A stretch of DNA of 64,000 bases from Streptomyces himalayensis subsp. himalayensis (GCF_013778455.1 NZ_JACEHE010000005.1:310001-374000); one strand, 5' to 3'; counted from the stretch's first letter, positions 25,098 through 33,929 are shown. Numbers and translations: made by a program. The notes: generated by a model from the sequence alone, not told the origin.

Positions 25098-27170
25098 CTA
25101 TGAAGCGGGTCGGGCCATTGCCTTCACGAAGGCGCGCTCGACGTCGGCCGCGGACAGCACTCCGTAGATCTCGCCGGTGTCCTCGACCACCAGGTACTCG
25201 GTGGCAGGCGTCGCGCGCAGTACGTCGAGGAGCTCCTCGCCTGCGAGCTCGGCGGAGACTCGCATGCCGTCGGTCAGGTCCTGGGCGAGGCTGCTCACCG
25301 CGACCCAGGGCCTGCGGTGCTCGGGCACGCCGACGATGGCGGCCTCACGCACCACCGAGAGGGGGTCGCCGTGCGCGTCTACGACGACCAGGGCGCGGGC
25401 CCCCGACTCGTTCGCGCGGCGCAGCGCCTCGGAGAGCGGGGTGTCGCTCGCGACCGGGACGGCCCGCCGGGTCAGGGCGCGGGCGCGCAGCTCGGGCAGG
25501 TGTTCGCGGAGCCGGGCCATACGGAGACTGTTGCCGGCGCCGGTCCAGATGATCGCGGCGAGGATCGCGGCGAGCAGGGCGTCCGTGACGGTGTCCATGC
25601 CGCTGATCTCCTCGGCGCCGGAGCCGAGGGCTCCGGACTGGGTGAGGAGCGGCAGCCCGACGAGTACGGAGATCGCCAGGGCGCGGCCGACCCAGGCCGC
25701 GGCGATCGTACCGCTCATGGGTTTGCCGGTGATCTTCCAGACGACGGCCCGCAGCATCCGGCCGCCGTCCAGCGGCAGTCCGGGGAGGAGGTTGAAGGCG
25801 GCCACGATCAGGTTGGAGATCATCAGGCCCGCGAGGAGCACTCCCGGTACGGTGCCGGGCTCGACGGCCTGCAAGCCGGCGTAGAACACCCCGGCGAGTA
25901 CGAGCGAGAGCAGCGGCCCGACGAAGGCCAGGACGAACTCGCGCCCGGGCGTCTCCGACTCCTTCTCGATCTCGGACACGCCACCGAAGAACTGCAGCTG
26001 GATACGGCGTACGGGCAGCTTGAAGCGGAGCGCCGCCACTGTGTGGGCGAGCTCGTGGACGAGTACGGACGCGTAGAAGGCGACCGCGAAGAAGAGCGAG
26101 ACGAGATAGCGGACGGCGCCGAGTTCCGGCAGGACGCGGTCGATCTGTCCGCCGAAGACCCAGGTGATCAGCGCCGCGACGAGGAACCAGCTGGGCGCGA
26201 CGTAGACGGGCACGCCGAAGGGCCGCCCCATGAGCAGCCCGCCACCGGGCCCCCGCGGCGGCTTGCCCGGTCCACCCGGGCCGGGCCCCGTCGGCGGCCC
26301 CTGGCCCGGCCGCCCCGCGGACCCACCGGCGGGCGACCCGGCGGACCCACCGTCCGGCGACCCGGCAGACGCGCCGGACCGACTGCCGTCGGACCCACCG
26401 GTACCGGCGTCACGGTCCACAGGCGTGCCACGCGAGGGCCCTCCGGACCCACCGGCCCAAGGCCCTGCAGCGGAGCTGCCGGCCGAAGACCCTGCAGCCC
26501 CAGCGGCCGAAGGCCCCGCGGCCCTGCCGGGCCGACTGCCGTCGGGCCCACCGGCACCGGCCTCACGCTCCACAGCCGTGCCACCCGAGGACTTTCCGGC
26601 CCAAGGCCCTGCAGTGGACCCACCGGCCGAAGACCCCGCAACCCCACCGTCCGAGGATCCTGCCGATCCATCGGCCGAAGGTCCCGTGGTCCCACCGTGC
26701 TCGGCAGCACCCCACGGCTGCGTCGCGGAAGCATCCGCTGGACGGTCCTGGGAGCCGCCGCTCGACCTCTGCAGGGCGGCATCCTGCCCAGCCCGCTCCG
26801 CGAGGTCCCCGCGCGCCGCCTGCCCTTCCGGCCGCTCGGGGCCGGAAGCGGCAGACGGATCCGTAGGCGCCGCCGGACGCGAAGGGGCTGACGGACCCGG
26901 AGGCGCTGACGCGCCGGGGCCGGATGGCTGGGTCGGCTTGGTGTGGGCGTCCGGTTCGGCGGTGTTCGAGGCGTTCGTGTCGGGGCGCTCCTGGTGGGCG
27001 AGCGGAGTGTGGTCCCCGTCCGCGAGCTGGGCGTCTTGCCCGGTGCCGACGGGCGATGCCGGCCGTTCGGGCGGGGCGTCGGCGCCGTCCGGGCGTGACG
27101 GTGCGATGCGGCGCTGGTCCGCTCCGCTGTTGCCCGACCGCGGCTGTCCGCGCCCGCCGCTCTCGTCCAC
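25098..27170 (-). CDS. M50 site-2 protease with CBS domains and long low-complexity N-terminus
   Basis: 690 aa from GTG 27170 (GAGGGG 6 nt upstream; ATG 27224 has no ribosome site). Residues 1-285 are Gly/Ser/Pro/Ala-rich, cytoplasmic and include an internal duplication (see findings). The membrane protease core follows: GRPFGVPVYVAPSWFLVAA, the zinc site VLVHELAHTVAAL (HExxH) and NLLPGLPLDGGRML with the third ligand Asp. A CBS pair (about 560-685) ends in VEDTGEIYGVLSAADVERAF, a nucleotide-sensing module typical of this group. It cleaves membrane proteins within the bilayer; the substrate is unknown. Typical relatives are about 400 aa, so the N-terminal extension is unusual. Confidence 0.9.
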   Translation of the reverse strand: MDESGGRGQPRSGNSGADQRRIAPSRPDGADAPPERPASPVGTGQDAQLADGDHTPLAHQERPDTNASNTAEPDAHTKPTQPSGPGASAPPGPSAPSRPAAPTDPSAASGPERPEGQAARGDLAERAGQDAALQRSSGGSQDRPADASATQPWGAAEHGGTTGPSADGSAGSSDGGVAGSSAGGSTAGPWAGKSSGGTAVEREAGAGGPDGSRPGRAAGPSAAGAAGSSAGSSAAGPWAGGSGGPSRGTPVDRDAGTGGSDGSRSGASAGSPDGGSAGSPAGGSAGRPGQGPPTGPGPGGPGKPPRGPGGGLLMGRPFGVPVYVAPSWFLVAALITWVFGGQIDRVLPELGAVRYLVSLFFAVAFYASVLVHELAHTVAALRFKLPVRRIQLQFFGGVSEIEKESETPGREFVLAFVGPLLSLVLAGVFYAGLQAVEPGTVPGVLLAGLMISNLIVAAFNLLPGLPLDGGRMLRAVVWKITGKPMSGTIAAAWVGRALAISVLVGLPLLTQSGALGSGAEEISGMDTVTDALLAAILAAIIWTGAGNSLRMARLREHLPELRARALTRRAVPVASDTPLSEALRRANESGARALVVVDAHGDPLSVVREAAIVGVPEHRRPWVAVSSLAQDLTDGMRVSAELAGEELLDVLRATPATEYLVVEDTGEIYGVLSAADVERAFVKAMARPAS

Positions 27171-27351
27171 GGTGTCCCCTCGTTCGAAGCGTCCCTCGCC
27201 CCTGCTGTCGCCGGTCACGGTCATACAGGGCGAGTGGGTCTGCTCGTCGATGGTATGCGGCCGCTCCTTTGCGTTCCGCCTCGACTCCCCCTCTCTGCGG
27301 CCGGGTTGCCCGCACCTACGGATGCGGCTACCGAGCTGTGCGCGAACGGCA

Positions 27352-27374
27352 CTGTCAGTGGTGGGTCGTAAGGT
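27352..27374 (+). promoter_or_regulatory. RecA-NDp / PafBC-type promoter of the RecB-like nuclease gene
   Basis: CTGTCAGTG (27352-27360), 8 nt, TAAGGT (27369-27374). Eight of nine -35 positions match TTGTCRGTG, spacing is exact, and the -10 fits TANNNT. The predicted start (about 27380-27381) is 2-3 nt before the ATG at 27383, so the mRNA would be almost leaderless. Confidence 0.7.
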
Positions 27375-27382
27375 CTGTTGTC

Positions 27383-28789
27383 ATGGAAACCAGCTCCGAC
27401 GGTGCCGCGGCGACGACGGCGGCCGCGCCTTCTGCCGTGGCTGCCGCGCCCCCGGCGTCGCTGTCGCCCTCGCGTGCCGGCGACTTCATGCAGTGCCCGC
27501 TGCTCTACAGGTTCCGGGTGATCGACAGGCTGCCCGAGAAGCCGAGCGAGGCGGCCACCCGCGGCACCTTGGTGCACGCCGTGCTGGAGAGGTTGTTCGA
27601 CGCCCCTGCAGCCGAGCGTACGGCGCCGCGCGCGAAGTCGCTGGTCCCCGGCCAGTGGGACCGGCTCCGCGAGGCGAGACCGGAGCTGGCGGAGCTCTTC
27701 GACGACGCCGACGAGGATGCGGCGGGCGAGCGGCTGACCCGGTGGCTGGCCGAGGCTGAGGCGCTCGTGGAGCGATGGTTCTCGCTGGAGGACCCGACCC
27801 GCCTGGAACCGGCGGAACGCGAACTGTTCGTGGAGGCCTCCCTGGACTCGGGGCTGAAGCTGCGCGGCATCATCGACCGCGTCGACGTGGCGCCCACGGG
27901 CGAGGTGCGGATCGTCGACTACAAGACGGGCAAGGCCCCGCGCCCCGAGTACGCCGAGGGCGCCCTGTTCCAGATGAAGTTCTACGCCCTGGTGGTGTGG
28001 CGTCTCAAAGGCATCGTGCCGCGCCGCCTGCAGCTGGTCTATCTGGGCAGCGGTGACGTGCTGACGTACGACCCGGTCATGGCTGATCTGGAGCGTGTGG
28101 AGCGCAAGCTGCTGGCGCTGTGGGACGCCATCAGGCTGGCCACGGAGACGGGTGAGTGGCGCCCGCGGCCGACGAAGCTGTGCGGCTGGTGCGACCACCA
28201 GGCGCACTGTCCGGAATTCGGCGGGACTCCCCCGCCGTATCCGCTGCCGATCAGAACGCGCGGGTCCGCCGGTGATCGCCTCCCGGTCGATCCGGCAGGG
28301 CCCGTCGGGGATGAGGACCCGGTTGCGTCGGGCGGACCCGTCGGGGATGAGGTCCCGGTTGCGTCGGGCGGACCCATCGGGGATGAGGTCCCGGTTGCGT
28401 CGGGCGGACCCCTAGGCGATCAGGTCCCGGTGACCACGGCCCCGTCCGGCGGCGAGCAGACCGCGGTCAGTCCCCGCGGACCCGTCCGCAGGAAGGCCCC
28501 AGTCAGCACGGCCCCGCCCGGCCTCGAGCAGACCCCGGTTATTTCGGGCGGACCCGTCGGCGATGGGGTCCCGGTCACTTCCCACGGACCCGTACGCGAG
28601 GAGGTCCCGGTGACCACGGCCCCGTCCGGCGGCGCGTCCGAGGCTGGAATCCGCCCATTGCCCGCCGGTACGGCCCAGGCCGCCGGCCGTCACGCCCCCT
28701 CCTCGACGCCGGGCGCCGACAGCAATCAGCCCCCCTCCAGGGCGCCCGAGGCCGGCGGCGCCGCGCAGGGCAGAATGGGGCCGGACTAG
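27383..28789 (+). CDS. RecB-family (Cas4/AddB-like) PD-(D/E)XK nuclease with repetitive tail
   Basis: 468 aa. The nuclease core (residues 25-285) has SLSPSRAGDFMQCPLLYRFR with the first Fe-S Cys, THALE-type helix GTLVHAVLERLF, the catalytic LKLRGIIDRVD and VRIVDYKTGKA (D, D-Y-K), QxxxY in LFQMKFYALVV, and three C-terminal Cys in LCGWCDHQAHC. This is the 4Fe-4S arrangement of RecB-family exonucleases. From about residue 305 a Gly/Pro/Val tail begins, built from 12-aa repeats (PVGDEVPVASGG). The tail is not part of the enzyme fold. A damage-type promoter lies just upstream (27352-27374), and the gene is divergent from the M50 protease. Confidence 0.9.
   Translation: METSSDGAAATTAAAPSAVAAAPPASLSPSRAGDFMQCPLLYRFRVIDRLPEKPSEAATRGTLVHAVLERLFDAPAAERTAPRAKSLVPGQWDRLREARPELAELFDDADEDAAGERLTRWLAEAEALVERWFSLEDPTRLEPAERELFVEASLDSGLKLRGIIDRVDVAPTGEVRIVDYKTGKAPRPEYAEGALFQMKFYALVVWRLKGIVPRRLQLVYLGSGDVLTYDPVMADLERVERKLLALWDAIRLATETGEWRPRPTKLCGWCDHQAHCPEFGGTPPPYPLPIRTRGSAGDRLPVDPAGPVGDEDPVASGGPVGDEVPVASGGPIGDEVPVASGGPLGDQVPVTTAPSGGEQTAVSPRGPVRRKAPVSTAPPGLEQTPVISGGPVGDGVPVTSHGPVREEVPVTTAPSGGASEAGIRPLPAGTAQAAGRHAPSSTPGADSNQPPSRAPEAGGAAQGRMGPD
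28301..28444 (+). repeat. 36-bp tandem repeat inside the nuclease gene
   Basis: CCCGTCGGGGATGAGG recurs at 28301, 28337, 28373 (CCCATCGG) and 28409 (diverged CCCCTAGGCGATCAGG), exactly 36 bp apart. The unit encodes 12 residues of the form PVGDEVPVASGG. More degenerate units continue to about 28620. Confidence 0.9.
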
Positions 28790-28803
28790 CGAAGGAGACT
28801 TAC

Positions 28804-29475
28804 GTGGCGATCCGCGTCCTACTGGTCGACGACCAGCCGCTGTTGCGCACCGGGTTCCGGATGATTCTGGAGGCCGAGCAGGACATCGCAGTGGTCGGCG
28901 AGGCCGGGGACGGCCTCCAGGCGCTCGACCAGGTCCGTGCTCTCCAGCCCGATGTCGTCCTGATGGACATCCGCATGCCGCGTATGGACGGGGTCGAGGC
29001 GACCCGGCAGATCACCGGGCCCGGCCGGGACGGACCGGCGAAGGTGCTCGTGCTCACCACGTTCGACCTCGACGAGTACGTGGTGGAGGCGTTGCGGGCG
29101 GGTGCCAGCGGCTTCCTGCTCAAGGACGCCCCGGCGAACGAGCTGGTCCAGGCGATCCGGGTGGTCGCGGCGGGCGAGGCGATGCTCGCGCCGAGCATCA
29201 CGCGCCGGCTGCTCGACAAGTACGCCGAGCATCTCCCGTCCGGCGACGAGCCGGTGCCGGACACGCTGCACACGCTGACCGAGCGCGAGGTCGAGGTGCT
29301 GAAGCTGGTGGCCCGCGGCCTGTCCAACGCCGAGATCGCCGCGGAGCTGTTCGTGAGCGAGACCACCGTCAAGACGCACGTGGGCCATGTGCTCACCAAG
29401 CTGGGCCTGCGCGACCGGGTCCAGGCCGCGGTGTACGCGTACGAGAGCGGTCTGGTCCGCCCGGGCGCCCAGTAA
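28804..29475 (+). CDS. NarL/FixJ-family response regulator
   Basis: 223 aa from GTG 28804, 14 nt after the nuclease stop, with GAAGGAG upstream. Receiver domain: acidic pocket VLLVDDQ, phosphoacceptor Asp in DVVLMDIRMPRMDGVEA (about residue 54), switch Thr in VLTTFDLDEY and Lys in FLLKDAP. C-terminal LuxR-type HTH (LTEREVEVLKLVARGLSNAE, VSETTVKTHVGHVLTKLGLR) at about 155-215. All phosphorylation residues are present, yet no histidine kinase is adjacent, so the cognate sensor lies elsewhere. It may be co-transcribed with the nuclease gene. Target genes unknown. Confidence 0.94.
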   Translation: MAIRVLLVDDQPLLRTGFRMILEAEQDIAVVGEAGDGLQALDQVRALQPDVVLMDIRMPRMDGVEATRQITGPGRDGPAKVLVLTTFDLDEYVVEALRAGASGFLLKDAPANELVQAIRVVAAGEAMLAPSITRRLLDKYAEHLPSGDEPVPDTLHTLTEREVEVLKLVARGLSNAEIAAELFVSETTVKTHVGHVLTKLGLRDRVQAAVYAYESGLVRPGAQ

Positions 29476-29508
29476 GACCGACCGGACACGGACCCCAGCC
29501 GACGGAAA

Positions 29509-29544
29509 CACCGAGGACCGCCCTCTCCAGAGCGGCCCTCGGTG
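29509..29544. terminator. Bidirectional terminator after the response regulator
   Basis: Stem CACCGAGG-ACCG / CGG-CCCTCGGTG with a short loop, between convergent genes. Confidence 0.65.
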
Positions 29545-29611
29545 CACCGCACCCACTCAGTTCCGGTTCACAGCCGGGCTCAGCTCTTGACCGGCCCAGT
29601 TCTGGCCCGGC

Positions 29612-31201
29612 TCAGCCCTTGCTGATCTCCCAGAACCGGAAGACCGTCGACGCGTCGAGGCAGTTCTCCACGCCGTACACACGGTCGTGGACGACCGCGT
29701 ACTGCTTGGCCTGCCACACGGGGATTACCGGCAGCTGGTTCGCCACGATCTCCTGAAGCTGGGCGTACTGCCTGTCGGTCGCGGTGCGGTTGCTCTGGGC
29801 GGCCGTGCGGGGAATGATCTTCCCGGTGATCGTGCTGTTCTCGTAGCGGTTGTCGAGGACGTTGCCGTCGCCGAAGAACGGCTGCGTGAAGTTGTCGGGG
29901 TCGGGGTAGTCCGGCACCCAGCCCTTCACATAGACGCCGTACTTGCCGGCCTTGATGTCCTTCTCGTACTCGTCGAACTCGACCGACTTGACGTCGGCGT
30001 CGAACAGACCGCTGGCGTTGAGCTGCTTGGCGATCGCCTTGAACTCCTGCACGGTGGCAGGGCCGTAGCGGGAGGGCGTCGCCCACAGCGTCAGCTTCAC
30101 CTTGCCGGTGATGCCCTCGGCGCGCAGCGCCGCCTCGGCCTTGTCGGGCCCCGGCCGGGCGCCGTAGGTGTCGAAGAAGGCGGTGTTGTGGCCGCCGATG
30201 CCGGCCGGGATGATCGAGTAGAGCGGCTCGGCGGTGTCCTCGTACACCTCGTTGACGAGCGCCTCCCGGTCGAGGAGGTACGCGATGGCCTTGCGCACTC
30301 CGAGCTTGCCCACGACCGGGTCGTCCATGTTGAAGACCAGGTGCTGCACTTCGGCGCTGGAGCCCTCGACGACCTCGATGTTCCCGCTCTTGCCGGACGT
30401 GTTCTGCTGGATGTCGGCGATGTCCTGGGCGGCGAGGCCTCGGTAGGCGAGGTCGATCTTGTTGTTCAGCAGCGCGTTCTTCAGGGCGGTCTGGTCGCCG
30501 TGGAAGAACTTGAGGGTCATCCCGGAGTTCTTGACCTCGGCGGTGCCCTTGTACTCCGGGTTGACGGAGAACACCGCCTCCTTGTCGCTGAAGGAGTCGA
30601 GCTTGTACGGGCCCGAGCCGACCGCCTTGCCGTCGGTGCGCAGGCTGGTCCTTTCGTACTCGCGGTGGTCCACGATCGAGCCGGCGCCGGAGGCGATCTT
30701 GCTCGGGAAGGTGGCGTCGGCGTACTTGAGGTTGAAGACGACGGTCTTGGCGTCCGGTGTCTCGACCTCGTCGAGCATGGGGAACATGATCGCCGGACCG
30801 GCGTCGTCGTCGATCTTCATCATGCGGTCGAAGGAGTACTTGACGTCCTCCGAGGTGAGCGCGTTGCCGTTGCTGAACTTCAGGCCGTCGCGCAGGGTGC
30901 ACTCGTAGACCTTGGTACTGGAGTCGGTGAATCCGCACTCTTCGGCGGCCTCCGGAGCGGGCTCCGTGGCGCCGTTGGGGAAGCTCAGCAGTGACTGGAA
31001 GACGTTGTTGAACAGCAGCCATGAGCCGGGGTCGTAGCCGGACGCCGGGTCGGTGGCGAGGACGTCGTCCGACATTCCCATCACCACGGCCTCGCCTTCG
31101 CCGGCCGAGGCGTCGTCCTGGGAGCTGCCGCAGCCGGTCAGCAGGGCGGCGGCCAGGCCGGCGCTGAGGGGCGGGAGCAGCCACTGGTTGCGCATTTTCA
31201 C
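29612..31201 (-). CDS. Peptide-type ABC substrate-binding lipoprotein (family 5), copy 2
   Basis: 529 aa. Lipoprotein signal MKMRNQWLLPPLSAGLAAAL ends in lipobox LLTGC. The mature protein has the SBP family 5 fold (DppA/OppA type): ECTLRDGLKFSNGNALTSED, VKYSFDRMMKID and PDYPDPDNFTQPFFGDGN, with the C-terminal PVIPVWQAKQYAVV. It captures oligopeptides or similar solutes outside the cell for an ABC importer. No permease or ATPase gene is near. It is closely similar to the gene directly upstream (31260-32867), 58 nt away, so the pair arose by tandem duplication and is probably co-transcribed. Confidence 0.9.
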   Translation of the reverse strand: MKMRNQWLLPPLSAGLAAALLTGCGSSQDDASAGEGEAVVMGMSDDVLATDPASGYDPGSWLLFNNVFQSLLSFPNGATEPAPEAAEECGFTDSSTKVYECTLRDGLKFSNGNALTSEDVKYSFDRMMKIDDDAGPAIMFPMLDEVETPDAKTVVFNLKYADATFPSKIASGAGSIVDHREYERTSLRTDGKAVGSGPYKLDSFSDKEAVFSVNPEYKGTAEVKNSGMTLKFFHGDQTALKNALLNNKIDLAYRGLAAQDIADIQQNTSGKSGNIEVVEGSSAEVQHLVFNMDDPVVGKLGVRKAIAYLLDREALVNEVYEDTAEPLYSIIPAGIGGHNTAFFDTYGARPGPDKAEAALRAEGITGKVKLTLWATPSRYGPATVQEFKAIAKQLNASGLFDADVKSVEFDEYEKDIKAGKYGVYVKGWVPDYPDPDNFTQPFFGDGNVLDNRYENSTITGKIIPRTAAQSNRTATDRQYAQLQEIVANQLPVIPVWQAKQYAVVHDRVYGVENCLDASTVFRFWEISKG

Positions 31202-31259
31202 GTACGTGTGCCTTGTCGTCGTTCTCCGAAGGAAGCTCTGGCTCTCGATACGGGCCAGG

Positions 31260-32867
31260 TCAGTCGCTCATGCCGCGGCTGAGCTCCCACAGCTGAAGGG
31301 TCGAGGAGGAGTTGAGGGCCCACTCCGTGCCCGTGATGTCGTCGCGGGCCGCGATGTACTGCTTGCCCTGCCACAGCGGCAGCACCGGGACGTCGTCGGC
31401 GACGATGTTCTGGATCTCCTCGATGCTCTCGGACGCGGTGAGGCGGTCGGCCTCCCGGCGCGAGTCCGGGATCAGCTTGTTCCGGATCCTGGAGTTGGCG
31501 TACGGCGAGCCGAGGAAGTTGTCCTTGTCGAGGAACGGCGCGAGGAAGTTGTCGGCGTCGGGGAAGTCCGGGAACCAGCCCATGCCGTAGACCGCGTACT
31601 CGCCCTTGGCCTCGTTCGGGCGGAAGGCCGCCCACTTCTCGCCCTTGATGCTGACGTCGAACAGTTCGCTGTCGTTCAGCTGCTTCTGCAGCAGCTCGAA
31701 CTCCTTCTTGGTGGCCGGACCGTAGTGGTCGGTCGTGTAGTTCAGGGTCAGCTTCACCGGCGTGGTGATGTTCGCCTTGGCCAGAATGGAGCGGGCCTTG
31801 GGGGTGTTCGGGTCGCCGTACTTGTTGAAGAACGAGTTGGCGTGGCCGGTGATGGTGGCCGGTACGAGCGAGTACAGCGGCTCGGCGGATGTGCCGTAGA
31901 CGTCGGACGCGATGTGACCACGGTCGATGACCTGTGCCATCGCCTGCCGGACGGCCTTGCTCCTGACCTGCGGGGCGTTGGTGTTGAAGCCCAGGTAGCG
32001 GATCTCCAGGCCCGGCATCTCGACGAGCTTGATGTTGCTGTCCGGTCCTGCGTTGGAGAGCTTCTCGATCTGCTCGGGCGACATGGTGCGGGTCATCAGG
32101 TCGATGTCGCCCTTGTCGAGCGCCGTGCCCATGGCCTCGGCGCTGTCGAACGACTCCACCTCGACCGTCTCGTTCTGCGGCATCAACTCGCCCTGGTATT
32201 CGGGGTTCTTGGTGAAGACCGCTTTGACGAGCTCGTTGTTCCTGGTCTCCATCTCGACGGTGTAGGGACCGGAGCCGTCGACCTGGAATCCGTCGCGCAG
32301 CTTGCTCTTGGAGTAGTCCTTCGGGTTGACGATGCCCGCGGCCGGCGTGGCCAGTTTGTACGGGAAGGTGGCGTCCGCGGTGTTGAGGTGGAAGATGACC
32401 TCGCGGTCACCCCTGGTCTCGATGGTGTCGATGCTGGAGAGCAGACCGGCCACTCCGCTGTCGCTCTTGATGGCGCGCACGCGGTCGATGGAGTACTTCA
32501 CATCGGCGGCCGTGAGGGGGCTGCCGTCGGCGAACTTCAGGCCCTCGCGCAGGGTGCAGGCATAGCGTTCGTTGCCGTTGTCGGAGAATCCGCACTGCTC
32601 CGCGGCCTCGGGCTCCGGCTCCCCGTCGCCGCGCGGCAGGGCCATCAGGGTCTGCAGCGTCTGCCGCAGGATGTTCCAGGAAGCGACGTCGTAGGCGTAT
32701 GCCGGATCGAGGGGCGCGGGGACCGCGTCCGATGCGCTGAACCGGTCGGTGGTGCCGACGACGATCGCTCCACCGTCGTCGCCTCCGCTGTCGGAGCCGC
32801 CACATGCGGCGAGGGCGGGGGCGAGCAGGCCGGTGACGGCCGCCAGAACCAGGATCTTGCGGTTCAT
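31260..32867 (-). CDS. Peptide-type ABC substrate-binding lipoprotein (family 5), copy 1
   Basis: 535 aa. Lipoprotein signal MNRKILVLAAVTGLLAPALA followed by the lipobox Cys (ALAAC) and a Gly/Ser linker. Family 5 landmarks: ACTLREGLKFADGSPLTAAD, VKYSIDRVRAI, FPDFPDADNFLAPFLDKDN and VPVLPLWQGKQYIAA. It aligns with its neighbour along the whole length. ATG 32867. First gene of the two-gene unit; its promoter should lie in the 354-bp region upstream. Binding specificity cannot be read, but the two copies differ enough in the pocket region to have diverged in ligand. Confidence 0.9.
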   Translation of the reverse strand: MNRKILVLAAVTGLLAPALAACGGSDSGGDDGGAIVVGTTDRFSASDAVPAPLDPAYAYDVASWNILRQTLQTLMALPRGDGEPEPEAAEQCGFSDNGNERYACTLREGLKFADGSPLTAADVKYSIDRVRAIKSDSGVAGLLSSIDTIETRGDREVIFHLNTADATFPYKLATPAAGIVNPKDYSKSKLRDGFQVDGSGPYTVEMETRNNELVKAVFTKNPEYQGELMPQNETVEVESFDSAEAMGTALDKGDIDLMTRTMSPEQIEKLSNAGPDSNIKLVEMPGLEIRYLGFNTNAPQVRSKAVRQAMAQVIDRGHIASDVYGTSAEPLYSLVPATITGHANSFFNKYGDPNTPKARSILAKANITTPVKLTLNYTTDHYGPATKKEFELLQKQLNDSELFDVSIKGEKWAAFRPNEAKGEYAVYGMGWFPDFPDADNFLAPFLDKDNFLGSPYANSRIRNKLIPDSRREADRLTASESIEEIQNIVADDVPVLPLWQGKQYIAARDDITGTEWALNSSSTLQLWELSRGMSD

Positions 32868-33221
32868 GCTCGAAGTTCTCCAGAGCTTTCAATACCCGTG
32901 CCGCCCGGCAACGGGGGTGGATGCTGACGGGGCACGAGCCAGTACGGCGATGTTCTCGCCTCGACATTAGTGCGCGGCGCAGGGCGTCCCGACCGGGCTG
33001 GAGTTGAGGGTCCATCACGCAGCGGCACCGGGCGTGGACACACCGAAAACCCGCCAGTGGGAGCTTTCATCCGGTGCTTAACAAATAGGACACAACGCTT
33101 TCCGTGCCCCCAGCGGAATCAGGGCTTCGGCACAACGGAAAAGACCTGTCGACCCCCGCGTCGGGTGGGAAACGTCACACCCTCAGGAGTGGCGGTGACC
33201 ATCGGATTTCGGCCAGTCGCA
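32868..33221. other. 354-bp intergenic region upstream of the binding-protein pair
   Basis: It holds the promoter of the binding-protein genes (minus strand) and the 3' flank of the HAD phosphatase gene. A short AT-rich patch (GTGCTTAACAAATAGGACAC, 33073-33092) stands out and could hold a promoter or operator. No coding frame, strong terminator or repeat was found. Confidence 0.5.
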
Positions 33222-33929
33222 TCACGGTTTGAGTTCATCCGTCATCAGGCCCTGGAGAAAGGGCAGGTCGACCTCCTCGAGGGAGGTGACCACGGTGCGT
33301 CCCGCGACGGGTGCGATCGGGGCGACCGAGGGGACGGCCACCACCCGGCAGCCCGCGGCCTCGGCGGCGGCGACGCCGGTCGCGGTGTCCTCGACGACGG
33401 CGCATCTGGCCGGGTCCGCGCCGAGACCGGCGGCGGCGAGCAGATAGGGGTCCGGGTGCGGCTTGGTGCGCTCGACCTCGTCCCCCGCGATGGTCAGTGC
33501 GAAGTTCTCCCGCCCGAGCGAGTCCAGGATGCGGTCGATGATGCGCCGGTGGGACGCGGAGACCAGGGCTGTCGGCACCTCGTGCGCGGCCAGTTCGGCG
33601 AGCAGCCGTGCGGCGCCCGGCATCAGCGGGAGATTTCCGTTGAGGCGCTCCTCGAACGCGTCGTTGATCAGCACCGTGAGCTCCGGGAGCCCGATGTCGG
33701 CGCCGGTGACCTCGATGAGGAATCCGGCACTGCGCGTCATGGGACCCCCGACCACCACATGGCGCCATGAGTCGTCGAGCAGATGGCCGAGTCCTGCGAA
33801 GACCTCGACCTCGGCGTCCCACCAGAAGCCCTCGGTGTCCACCAGGGTGCCGTCCATGTCCAGGAGTACGGCCTGCAGGGCGGAGCCATCGGCCGATCGG
33901 GTACCGACAACGGGGACCGTACTCGTCAT
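33222..33929 (-). CDS. HAD-superfamily phosphatase (subfamily IA)
   Basis: 235 aa from ATG 33929 (ACGGAGGTGTGCGCGG upstream). Motif I LLDMDGTLVDTEGFWWDAEV with both catalytic Asp, motif II ALVSASHR, motif III Lys in EVERTKPHPDPYL, motif IV AVVEDTATGVAAAEAAGC. The cap (residues about 45-100) is helical, as in beta-phosphoglucomutase or pseudouridine/sugar-phosphate phosphatases. It hydrolyses a small phosphorylated metabolite in the cytoplasm; the substrate is not evident. It lies 240 nt downstream of metH on the same strand. Confidence 0.92.
   Translation of the reverse strand: MTSTVPVVGTRSADGSALQAVLLDMDGTLVDTEGFWWDAEVEVFAGLGHLLDDSWRHVVVGGPMTRSAGFLIEVTGADIGLPELTVLINDAFEERLNGNLPLMPGAARLLAELAAHEVPTALVSASHRRIIDRILDSLGRENFALTIAGDEVERTKPHPDPYLLAAAGLGADPARCAVVEDTATGVAAAEAAGCRVVAVPSVAPIAPVAGRTVVTSLEEVDLPFLQGLMTDELKP

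Noticed and set aside
28301-28444. 36-bp phased repeats as a possible CRISPR array
   Set aside because: Units are contiguous with no unique spacers, in frame and translated; no cas genes nearby. The same applies to the 25-nt array at 53654-53765.
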